Assembly: GCA_030430725.1 (NCBI GenBank)
Contig: JAUIKP010000035.1
Span: forward strand, 1-13,084
Reading direction: 5' to 3'
DNA: 13,084 bases
Source of the DNA: Nitrospiria bacterium
GTDB taxonomy: Bacteria; Nitrospirota; Nitrospiria; Nitrospirales; UBA8639
Below the pieces are notes generated by a model. That model had not been told where the DNA came from, did not search any database, and saw nothing but the letters and a program-made list of their open reading frames with translations. Every line of letters starts with the position of its first letter. Positions within the stretch are counted from its first letter, which is position 1. Positions 6,543-13,084 of the stretch are shown here, one piece after another. The translations under genes were made by a program, and so were the position numbers.

Positions 6543-7778
6543 ATGTCATTTGATCATGATCTGTTGCTGCTGTTCTCTCTCGTCCCGGCCTTCTTAATGG
6601 CGGGGAACACCATGGAGCGGACCTCGCCCTCAGCATGGTGGGGTTTGGGATTAGCGTCCATGCTGATAGCCTGGGGAGCCTTCGTCGCGTTCGGTTGGGA
6701 AGCGGAGATCTCTTCCTTTGTCAGTTTTCCGGCCGCCGCCATTCTTCTTTCCTGTTTTTGTGCCATCCTCTGGCAAAAAGACGCCTCCCGTGTATCTGAT
6801 GACGTGGTGCCCATCCTCCTGCTTGCCGGCCTGGGTCTGGGTGGAGTGATCGCGATGGAACCGATCAACCGGCTATTCATGATCGGCTTGCTCGGCTATG
6901 GGGGTTTCTTTCTGTCCCGTCACATGGCTGCCTCCCTGCAAAAGACTCTGGCTCTGGTGCATCTCGGATTGGCTGTAGTGTTTGGAATTGTGACACTCAT
7001 CCTGGATGAAACCGGTCTCATGATCGCCGGGCTTTTTCTGTTGGTCACCTTTTTGCCACTGGTTCCGTTTCATCTGCCATTCCTGGGAGTCGTGCGGTCT
7101 TCTCGGGAGTCCCTCGCCGGGGTCTGGGTCGTCGTCTGGCTGGCGACGGGTCTGTCCCAACTTAAGCACGTCGAGGAAATTTTTCATCTGGAAGGGCTGT
7201 GGATCATCCCGGTGTTTGCGCTGGTGAGTGCCCTGTACGCCTCCTTGAAAGCCACGGGACATCTCCTCCCTCGGGAAAGCATTGCCTATGCCGCCATCAC
7301 CCTCCTCGCCTTACTGTGGGGTTTGCTCCCCACGTTTTCCCATGTGGCGGTATGGGGAGTTCCCTATGGAATAGCGGTCGCATTGCTGATGAGTGCGATG
7401 TTGCAGTCCTTTGCCTTTTTATACGAACGGTATGGGACGCATAATCTGGTCACGTTGCAAGGATTGGGCTCCGGGTTGCCGCGCTTTCGGGGGGCATTCA
7501 CCTTCATGATTTCACTGGTCATGCTGTTACCGCTTCTGCCGGTGGTAGCCGGATTTTTGACCATACCGCTCAACGGTCCGGAGGCCTCGCTGTTCCCCGT
7601 GTTGCTGTTGTTATTGATCGTGTGGTTCTCAGTCAGCTGGGTCTTTACCACCATGCTGCATCAGACCGCATTTGGAAAGGCCCGATCCGACGTACCATAT
7701 CGCGATTTGTCGCTGTATGAAATGTGGACACTCATCCTGTTAATGGGCACAGCAGGCTTTTTCGGATTACCCGCTTAA
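6543..7778 (+). CDS. Divergent NuoM/NuoN-like membrane subunit of the DAB operon
   Basis: 411 residues, almost entirely hydrophobic helices (about 11-13). I know no characterised name. Its second half lines up by eye with the antiporter-like NuoM/NuoN family. FLPLVPFH (170-177) followed by SLAGVWVVVW matches the TM7-8 pattern KTPIVPLH...LAG. RESIAYAAI (244-252) matches the LLAYSS loop. FLYERYGTHNLVTLQGLGSGLP (292-313) matches the LYERxxTRD...GGL signature. The end (AFGKA...RDLSLYEMWTLILL) matches the family's C-terminus. The TM7 channel Lys is Phe170 here, so it may be a structural rather than a proton-conducting subunit. ATG 6543 is chosen over an in-frame ATG at 6453 because AGGTGAG (6535-6541) precedes it and the longer form would overlap dabB by 74 bases with a hydrophilic leader. 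It starts 16 bases after dabB and ends 39 before dabA. Subunit role is inferred. Confidence 0.8.
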   Translation: MSFDHDLLLLFSLVPAFLMAGNTMERTSPSAWWGLGLASMLIAWGAFVAFGWEAEISSFVSFPAAAILLSCFCAILWQKDASRVSDDVVPILLLAGLGLGGVIAMEPINRLFMIGLLGYGGFFLSRHMAASLQKTLALVHLGLAVVFGIVTLILDETGLMIAGLFLLVTFLPLVPFHLPFLGVVRSSRESLAGVWVVVWLATGLSQLKHVEEIFHLEGLWIIPVFALVSALYASLKATGHLLPRESIAYAAITLLALLWGLLPTFSHVAVWGVPYGIAVALLMSAMLQSFAFLYERYGTHNLVTLQGLGSGLPRFRGAFTFMISLVMLLPLLPVVAGFLTIPLNGPEASLFPVLLLLLIVWFSVSWVFTTMLHQTAFGKARSDVPYRDLSLYEMWTLILLMGTAGFFGLPA

Positions 7779-7817
7779 TCTGACAACTCCTATGCAGAAC
7801 ACCAGAGGATACAGAAG

Positions 7818-10800
7818 ATGACGGTTTCCACGGCACGTGAAGTCGAATCTCATAAAGAATTAGAACGCATCGAGGTCAGATCGCTGATTCATTTGGCGGG
7901 GGAAACCATTTCCCAGTTCTGGCCCATGCAGACTTTCATTCACCACAACCCGCTGCATGGCCTGGAACACTTGAATATCCACCAGGCGATTGCCCAAGCC
8001 GAAACATTTCTTGGAGGCCGCGGGTATCTTCCCAATGAGGAATATCGAAACCTATACCGGCAGGGCCGGATCCTGGATGAGGCGATAACCGATGCGGTCA
8101 TGCCATTCTCGGAGAACCGGTATGTTACCATCGGCACGCGAAACATTTCCCATATCGAAGTCTTGCAGACGATCCTGATTCATGGGAGCGGGACGACCCC
8201 CCATGATATAAGGGAGGCCGTCTTTGACAGTCTTCGTCGAGATTCCCAGGTAGAGGAATTGTTCACCCGCATGCAGTCCGGCGGCATCCACCAGGAAGCC
8301 GACCTGTCGTTGCGCCAACAGACAGACCAGGCACGCCATGATCTCGCCAATCAATATACACTTGCCGCATGGTGCGACCGAACCTTTGAAACCTCCCTTC
8401 AGCAGCAGATTAATGAGGAACTCATTAAATGGTGCGCCGGCTTTCTGGACCAAGGCCACGCTCCCTGGTCCATGCCTATGCGGGAAAAGACCTTCTATGG
8501 GAGTTGGAAAGCCCTGGCACAGAAGGAAGGCACCGGTTTTCTGCTGAGCATTCCGGACTGGAAGCTGAAACTTCAGCAACTTCCTGACCGGCCGGAAGAT
8601 GCCGTGCTGGCCTGCCTCCAGGGTTTGGATCTGCCTCAGAATCTCTGGAGCAACGTGTTTACCCTGCATTTGGCCCAACTGCCGGGATGGACGGGATTTC
8701 TCAAGTGGCGAGCCGATCAGGTTGACCATGAATGGCAGAAGGCGTTTCCCGTCGATCTGGTTCAGTATATGGCGGTACGGCTCTTCTATGAGCGTGAGTT
8801 GGTGAGCATGGTGTGTCAACAGCAACTCGAGATCCCCGGCACCTATTCGGCCATTACGTCTTCCCTGGAGCGATTCCCGTTTGGGTTCGGTCTGTATAAG
8901 GCATTTCGTACCGGAAACCTGGATCCGGAGATGCTACCGGCTTTGGACGAGGGGATGTTTACCGTGGACCCCCTACCTTTGCAAACTCTTGATGGATGGG
9001 GACGGGAAGCGGACGGCACATGGGGAAGGATTCAACGTGAAAGAACGGCAAAGGGCCACGCCTTGATGCTTCATCATCTGGCCGATTCCCTCGGCATTGC
9101 CCTGAAGGACGTGACGGAGTGTCCGCCTGACACTGTGGAAACCTTGGTGGGATGGATCACAAATTTTCCCGAATCCAACCATGGACCCTTGTGGCTTCAG
9201 GCATTCGAGATGAGCTACATGAAACGTTTCGTCACCAATCTGGCCCCCAATCTGGCTCTCGTTCGTGAATGGGATTCCAAACAGGAAAAGCCTGAATTTT
9301 CCAGACCTCCGGCCCAGGCCATGTTCTGCATCGATGTGCGATCTGAGGGATTCCGGCGGCATCTGGAGGAAGTGGGCGGCAATGAAACGTTCGGATTCGC
9401 TGGATTTTTCGGAGTCCCCATCTGCTTTCAGGGATTCGGCAGCGAACAGGAAACGGATCAATGTCCGGTGTTGCTCAAACCTAAACACCGGGTCAGAGAA
9501 ATCCCTCGGGCCTATCAGGGCAAAGCGGCTGAACAATACCTCCAACGTCAGAATCTGGCGAAAACCGGACATGCGCTCCTTCATGATCTGAAAGAAAATG
9601 TGATTACACCCTATGTCATGGTCGAAGCGATCGGCTGGTTTTTCGGGTTCCGGCTCTTCGGTCAGACTATTGCGCCTGCCTGGTACCGGACATTCACGTC
9701 GTGGGTGAAGGAATGGTTTGCAATTCCGATTGGGACCACGTTAACCGTTGACAAGGTGTCCCATGAAGAAGCGGAAGAAATGGTGGCGGCCGAACATCGG
9801 GCGACCATTCATCGTCTTTTAATTGAACGGTACGGCCGCATGGGCCTAGCCGTTTCACATGATCAGGTGGATCGTCTTCGCAAACAGGCTCTTTATCAAG
9901 GTGAAACGGAGAGTGAAGACGAAGAAACCTTAAGTCGGTTGTTAGGGTGGAATACCGCCACCCATGACCAATTTCTCGCGGAATTACGTCAGAACCACGG
10001 GGTTCATCAACGGGCGGTGAGCCGGCGCATGCACCGGATCACGCAGGTAGGGTTTACTCCTAAAGAACAGGCCTATTTCGTAGAAACCGCCCTGCGGATC
10101 CTCGGCTTTACACAGGGCTTTTCCAGGTTGATATTGATTTGCGCCCATGGAAGTGTCTCGGAAAACAATCCGTACGAGTCGGCGCTGGACTGCGGCGCCT
10201 GCGGAGGCAACGAGGGGTACTCCAACGCCCGGGCCTTTGTGGAAATGGCGAATAAACCCTATGTCCGGGAGCTTCTCGCCCAGAAAGGCATTCACATTCC
10301 CGCAGACACATATTTTTTACCGGGGCAGCATAATACCACCACGGACGAGGTAGAATTGTTCGATTTGGAGGATGTCCCGGCCACTCACCGAAAAGACCTC
10401 CTGCGCCTTGAACGCGATCTGGAAGAGGCAGGACGCCGAAACAGTCAGGAACGATTGTCCCGCTTTCCGGACGAACATGGCATGCCGTCGCTGAGCAGAA
10501 GTCTGCGTCTGGCCAAACGACGAAGTAGGGATTGGTCTCAAGTGAGGCCCGAATGGGGGTTGTCGAGACACACGGCATTCATTGTCGGGCGGCGGCTATT
10601 GACGAGAGGCATCAATCTGGAAGGACGGACATTCTTACATTCCTATGATTACCTGCAGGACCCCACAGGAAAATATCTGGAAATTATCATGACCGCGCCG
10701 TTGATTGTGGGCAATTGGATCAACATGGAACATTATTTTTCGACGGTGGACCCGGAGGTATACGGAGCCGGGAGCAAAGTGTACCATAACGTCGTCGGCC

Positions 10801-11069
10801 GGATCGGAGTGATGTATGGCTCGCAAAGTGACATGCGCATCGGACTGCCCGTGCAGACCGTCTATGATGGTTCCACGCCCTACCATGAACCGATGCGGCT
10901 GATGGCCATCATTGAGGCGCCCTTGGAGCGTATATCCGCCATCATGGCGAGACATGATCTTTTGCAGAAGCTGATTGGCAATCAGTGGGTCAATCTGGTG
11001 GCCCTCGATCCGATCACCATGGAGTTTTTTCTGTACCATTCATCCGACGATTGGCGGATCATTCTATAA
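7818..11069 (+). CDS. dabA: DabA: zinc-dependent, carbonic-anhydrase-like subunit (DUF2309/UPF0753)
   Basis: Peripheral inner-membrane protein on the cytoplasmic side that, with DabB, hydrates CO2 to bicarbonate in one direction using the proton gradient. The 1083-residue product opens with the family motif FWPMQTFIHHNPLHGLE (about 34-50). The beta-carbonic-anhydrase-like site is intact: C504 and D506 in FCIDVRSEGFRRHLE, H777 in LICAHGS, C792 in ALDCGACGG. The Cys-x-Asp and His-to-Cys (15) spacings equal those reported for H. neapolitanus DabA2 (C351, D353, H524, C539). The C-terminal block TAPLIVGNWINMEHYFSTVD, HNVVGRIGVMYG and HEPMRLMAIIEAP is typical. It is longer than DabA2 (~830): about 150 extra residues before the site and about 100 between D506 and H777, including charged helices around 650-700. 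Start ATG 7818 has AGAGGA eight bases upstream. Confidence 0.95.
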   Translation: MTVSTAREVESHKELERIEVRSLIHLAGETISQFWPMQTFIHHNPLHGLEHLNIHQAIAQAETFLGGRGYLPNEEYRNLYRQGRILDEAITDAVMPFSENRYVTIGTRNISHIEVLQTILIHGSGTTPHDIREAVFDSLRRDSQVEELFTRMQSGGIHQEADLSLRQQTDQARHDLANQYTLAAWCDRTFETSLQQQINEELIKWCAGFLDQGHAPWSMPMREKTFYGSWKALAQKEGTGFLLSIPDWKLKLQQLPDRPEDAVLACLQGLDLPQNLWSNVFTLHLAQLPGWTGFLKWRADQVDHEWQKAFPVDLVQYMAVRLFYERELVSMVCQQQLEIPGTYSAITSSLERFPFGFGLYKAFRTGNLDPEMLPALDEGMFTVDPLPLQTLDGWGREADGTWGRIQRERTAKGHALMLHHLADSLGIALKDVTECPPDTVETLVGWITNFPESNHGPLWLQAFEMSYMKRFVTNLAPNLALVREWDSKQEKPEFSRPPAQAMFCIDVRSEGFRRHLEEVGGNETFGFAGFFGVPICFQGFGSEQETDQCPVLLKPKHRVREIPRAYQGKAAEQYLQRQNLAKTGHALLHDLKENVITPYVMVEAIGWFFGFRLFGQTIAPAWYRTFTSWVKEWFAIPIGTTLTVDKVSHEEAEEMVAAEHRATIHRLLIERYGRMGLAVSHDQVDRLRKQALYQGETESEDEETLSRLLGWNTATHDQFLAELRQNHGVHQRAVSRRMHRITQVGFTPKEQAYFVETALRILGFTQGFSRLILICAHGSVSENNPYESALDCGACGGNEGYSNARAFVEMANKPYVRELLAQKGIHIPADTYFLPGQHNTTTDEVELFDLEDVPATHRKDLLRLERDLEEAGRRNSQERLSRFPDEHGMPSLSRSLRLAKRRSRDWSQVRPEWGLSRHTAFIVGRRLLTRGINLEGRTFLHSYDYLQDPTGKYLEIIMTAPLIVGNWINMEHYFSTVDPEVYGAGSKVYHNVVGRIGVMYGSQSDMRIGLPVQTVYDGSTPYHEPMRLMAIIEAPLERISAIMARHDLLQKLIGNQWVNLVALDPITMEFFLYHSSDDWRIIL

Positions 11070-11096
11070 TATCATTGCGAGGAGGCAGGACAGGCT

Positions 11097-11429
11097 ATGA
11101 GCATCAGTCTATTTCCCATGAAAGAGATCAAGATCATTATTGAAGGAGAGCATATCCGTTTTGTCACGGATGTCCTTGATAGAATCAAAGCGAGCGGGTA
11201 TACCGTCTTCACTAATATTTCGGGAAAAGGCCACAGCGGATACCATGAGGGTCACCTCATGTTTAATGATACGAACAGTTTGCAAATGGTCCTGACCGTC
11301 GTTCCTGAGGAAAAGGTTGAGCCCATTCTTTTTGCGCTGAAACCTTTCCTAGATCGACATTCGGGAAGCGTGTTTGTCCTGGATGCCAGTGTCTTGAGGC
11401 CCGATCATTTTCTAACTACCGATTCCTAA
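11097..11429 (+). CDS. PII-like signalling protein of the DAB operon
   Basis: 110-residue ferredoxin-fold protein of the PII superfamily, probably trimeric. KEIKIIIEGEHIRFVTDVLDRIKASGYTVF is the beta1-alpha1-beta2 unit (residues 9-38). GKGHSGYHEG (43-52) opens a short T-loop region. VVPEEKVEPILFALKPFLDRHSGSVFVLD (68-96) is the second repeat. The canonical uridylylation Tyr context (RGAEY) is missing and there are no Cys residues, so no SbtB-type redox loop. It therefore looks like a carbon-linked PII-like protein, such as carboxysome-associated CPII or the PII-like proteins near other bicarbonate transporters, rather than GlnB/GlnK. ATG 11097 follows GAGGAGG (11079-11085) and AGGA; a downstream ATG (11118) would give the more usual MKEIKIII start but lacks a ribosome site. 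It lies 27 bases after dabA, so it is probably co-transcribed and controls the pump by binding an adenine nucleotide and/or bicarbonate (inference). Confidence 0.85.
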   Translation: MSISLFPMKEIKIIIEGEHIRFVTDVLDRIKASGYTVFTNISGKGHSGYHEGHLMFNDTNSLQMVLTVVPEEKVEPILFALKPFLDRHSGSVFVLDASVLRPDHFLTTDS

Positions 11430-11629
11430 TTCGCTCGTTGATCGATAGTTGAAATACCGATTGAATGCGACATCTCCTCGGGGCTGCATTATACAAACCG
11501 ACAATGAGTGATGGTTCCCTGAAGGGATTGAGCGCAAAAAGATTGTCCGGCTTTTGCCTTGCCATTCCCAATCTGTAAGCCACCAAGTAGGTTATGGGGG
11601 ATTTTCAAAAAAACAAGGAGATGAAATTT

Positions 11630-11686
11630 ATGCGAGGCATGCCAGTATATTTCTCAAAAAAGTCTCATCATCTTTCACCCACCTAG
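11630..11686 (+). CDS. Possible micro-ORF (18 codons) behind a strong ribosome site
   Basis: AAGGAG (11615-11620) lies nine bases before ATG 11630. The frame encodes MRGMPVYFSKKSHHLSPT and then stops. Its surroundings look like a genuine translation start, unlike other short frames here. It may be a leader peptide, a small protein or the 5' remnant of a lost gene. No family recognised. Confidence 0.2.
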   Translation: MRGMPVYFSKKSHHLSPT

Positions 11687-11963
11687 TCCAATGATTGATA
11701 TTCTGGCAATTATTTTTTGGCCTATCAAAATTGAGTTAAAGGTTTCGGGATCCCTTCCCTATCATTCGGCTATCTAGTTAGATATTCATTGCTTTCCTTG
11801 ATTCTTTCCCATTTTTCCTTTGTGCCTAAATTTTGGTGGTCCATTGATATTGGTCTGATGGCTGACCTGACCGTTGGAACGATTGCCTCCATCCGTTAAT
11901 TCGGTCGGGCAGAACGCTGATGTGAGAAGGCTCAAAAGTGCCTCGTAGACCGGGACCGGCAAG

Positions 11964-12050
11964 GTGATTGCCCGGTATTTGTCCGATGTTGTCCCCCTTT
12001 CCGAAGAAATCCGTGCGGACATCGAACGGACGTTGGCCTTTTCGGTTTAA
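11964..12050 (+). pseudogene. Possible remnant of a regulator-like gene
   Basis: A GTG-started 28-residue frame containing ARYLSDVVPLSEEIRADIER has the amphipathic look of the N-terminal helix that precedes a cyclic-nucleotide-binding (Crp/Fnr-type) domain, then stops at TAA before any domain appears. Resemblance is by eye to a general pattern, without an alignment. It could equally be chance. Confidence 0.15.
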
Positions 12051-12156
12051 AGTGGCTGGAGTGAGCCCAGTAGCCGTGGCACCCTTTTCCTCTTTAATAT
12101 TTCCTTCTGTGAGTATTTGGAATTCACTGGAGAGCCACCTTTTGGCTGATTAGAGG

Positions 12157-12166
12157 TGACCGGTCA
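12157..12166. promoter_or_regulatory. Perfect 10-base palindrome upstream of the lipoprotein gene
   Basis: TGACCGGTCA lies 57 bases before the start codon at 12224, in a position suitable for an operator. TTGACCGGA recurs at 12194-12202, sharing TGACCGG with it. No regulator is identified. Confidence 0.2.
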
Positions 12167-12223
12167 GGTTAAAATGGAAAGTGAGGGTGGTCATTGACCG
12201 GATCTTTTTTGCAGGGCCCCACT

Positions 12224-13084
12224 ATGCAAGATTTGGGTTTCCTCCATCGGTCATATTGGCGGCGGTTGTTCGGCATTCTGCTTTTGTGCCCCTTACTGGT
12301 TTCCTGTAACTCGCTCCACATTTCGTACTCGACGGCTGATTGGATTCTCTTATGGAAACTGGATAGGTATTTTGCTCTGTCCACCTCTCAAGAAAACTTT
12401 CTGGACCTCCAGGTTGGGGCATTTCATGTCTGGCATCGTCACCATCAACTTCCTCAATACGCGCAATTCCTGGGGCAAATAGATGAATATTCGAAAAATG
12501 CGCTAAGTCAGGAAGAGTTGGAGAACATCTTTTCTTCGGTTGAACGCTTTCGTGTTCATCTTGCCAGGCAAGCCTCTCCACCTGGTGCGGAATTTTTAGC
12601 CACTCTTACAGCTGCCCAAATAGGTCATTTCGAAAAAATGTTGAATCAAGACTATCGACGACTCGTATCCGAAATCGGGGACGACCCAGCAGTGCGCTTG
12701 GATACACGTGTGGCAACAACATCGGAAATCCTCATCTCGTGGGTGGGAGAGTTGTCGGTGGACCAAGAAATCTATATTCGTGAGAGAATGAGGAACATCC
12801 CCGATACGACGGATGTGTGGCTGGCCCATCGAAAGAGGCGGCAGGAAATATTGCTTGAGCTTCTTCGCTCCTCTCGTGATCCTTTTAGCTTGGAACAGGG
12901 TCTCTTTCAGTGGCTGGCCGACTCCAAAACCGGTGCCACCGAGAAATATCTCATGGTCTCCAGGAAATGGCGAGAAGGAGTAAGAAGGGCAGTCTTGGAC
13001 ATTGACCGGATTTTGACTCAGGATCAGCGGGCACATTTCTCCAGGAGGCTGCAAGGGTTGATTCACGATATCCATGGATTGATC
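12224..13084 (+). CDS. DUF6279-type lipoprotein, 3' end beyond the window
   Basis: An open frame of 287 codons runs to the last base without a stop. The N-terminus has basic residues (R9, R13, R14), a hydrophobic core and a lipobox LVSC with the lipidated Cys at 28. Asn at +2 favours outer-membrane sorting. The mature part begins with a Tyr-x-x-x-Asp-Trp segment (STADWILLWKLDRYF), then a helical stretch with WHRHHQLPQYAQFL, LTAAQ and WVGELSVDQ, matching my memory of the DUF6279 lipoprotein family: alpha-helical, unknown function, about 290-300 residues. So only the last few residues are probably missing. The start is ATG 12224 with GCAGGG (12211-12216) upstream. It is separated from the DAB operon by about 800 bases and is likely an independent unit. 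Codon usage looks somewhat less GC-rich than dabA. No function can be assigned. Confidence 0.8.
   Translation, partial: MQDLGFLHRSYWRRLFGILLLCPLLVSCNSLHISYSTADWILLWKLDRYFALSTSQENFLDLQVGAFHVWHRHHQLPQYAQFLGQIDEYSKNALSQEELENIFSSVERFRVHLARQASPPGAEFLATLTAAQIGHFEKMLNQDYRRLVSEIGDDPAVRLDTRVATTSEILISWVGELSVDQEIYIRERMRNIPDTTDVWLAHRKRRQEILLELLRSSRDPFSLEQGLFQWLADSKTGATEKYLMVSRKWREGVRRAVLDIDRILTQDQRAHFSRRLQGLIHDIHGLI

Larger units (their letters stand above)
11430..12223. other. Gene-poor region after the DAB operon
   Basis: About 790 bases without a convincing gene on either strand. It contains a weak hairpin (GCAAAAAG at 11534-11541 with CTTTTGC at 11551-11557, one bulge, no T-run) that is the nearest thing to an operon terminator. 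It also contains a ribosome-site-led 18-codon ORF, a short possible coding remnant at 11964-12050 and a palindrome at 12157-12166. The stretch 11690-11860 is AT-rich and featureless. The minus-strand frame at 11786-12022 has no recognisable domain. Confidence 0.55.

Noticed and set aside
4832..7778. Respiratory complex I (nuoL-nuoM) operon
   Set aside because: Only two antiporter-like genes occur, both divergent at channel residues, and they are followed directly by dabA and a PII-like gene; no quinone-site, Fe-S or other nuo subunits are present.
8052..8825. 257-codon minus-strand frame inside dabA
   Set aside because: It lies wholly opposite a strongly conserved gene and its translation has no family features; it is a shadow of dabA codon bias. 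The same holds for 8973-9584 and 10108-10578 (-).
11465..11578. 37-residue plus-strand ORF after the PII-like gene
   Set aside because: No ribosome site, no recognisable motif, and the length is expected by chance.
11786..12022. 78-codon minus-strand ORF in the gap
   Set aside because: No ribosome site recognised and no domain; composition is unremarkable.
12222..13075. Minus-strand frames of 119 and 159 codons at the right edge
   Set aside because: They are opposite the continuous plus-strand lipoprotein frame, which has a signal peptide, lipobox and family motifs.
1..13084. CRISPR array, insertion sequence, prophage or attachment site next to the tRNA
   Set aside because: No spaced repeats, transposase or integrase frames, or duplicated tRNA end were seen in the window.

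Overview
The window looks like a chromosomal segment of a Gram-negative, moderately GC-rich autotrophic bacterium. The style of the proteins and the presence of a DAB-type inorganic-carbon operon make a Nitrospira-like member of Nitrospirota my best guess. That is recognition by eye, not a phylogeny.

Positions 1-3689 (+) hold a housekeeping run in the familiar order leuS (5' end cut off by the window), lptE, holA: leucyl-tRNA synthetase, the LPS-assembly lipoprotein and the DNA polymerase III delta subunit. Convergent to it is rpsT (ribosomal protein S20, 3725-3997, -), with its own promoter. A divergent tRNA-His(GTG) gene with encoded CCA follows at 4232-4309, also with a good promoter.

After about 520 bases of AT-richer non-coding DNA with repeat and hairpin structure comes a tightly spaced (+) operon at 4832-11429: dabB (NuoL-like proton channel), an unnamed polytopic membrane protein, dabA (DUF2309/UPF0753, beta-carbonic-anhydrase-like zinc protein) and a PII-like signalling protein. 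DabA keeps all four expected active-site residues (C504, D506, H777, C792). The operon should couple proton flow to one-way CO2 hydration and so build up bicarbonate, with the PII-like protein as the likely regulator. Its most interesting member is the middle gene. Its C-terminal half carries recognisable NuoM/NuoN-type landmarks, but Phe stands where the TM7 proton-channel Lys is expected. DabB itself has Gln where NuoL has its TM5 Glu. The module therefore looks like a three-part version of DAB with two antiporter-like subunits, analogous in layout to cyanobacterial NdhF3-NdhD3-CupA.

Positions 11430-12223 hold no convincing gene. They contain a Shine-Dalgarno-led 18-codon ORF, a short possible coding remnant and a perfect palindrome. 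From 12224 a lipoprotein gene of the DUF6279 type runs off the right edge.
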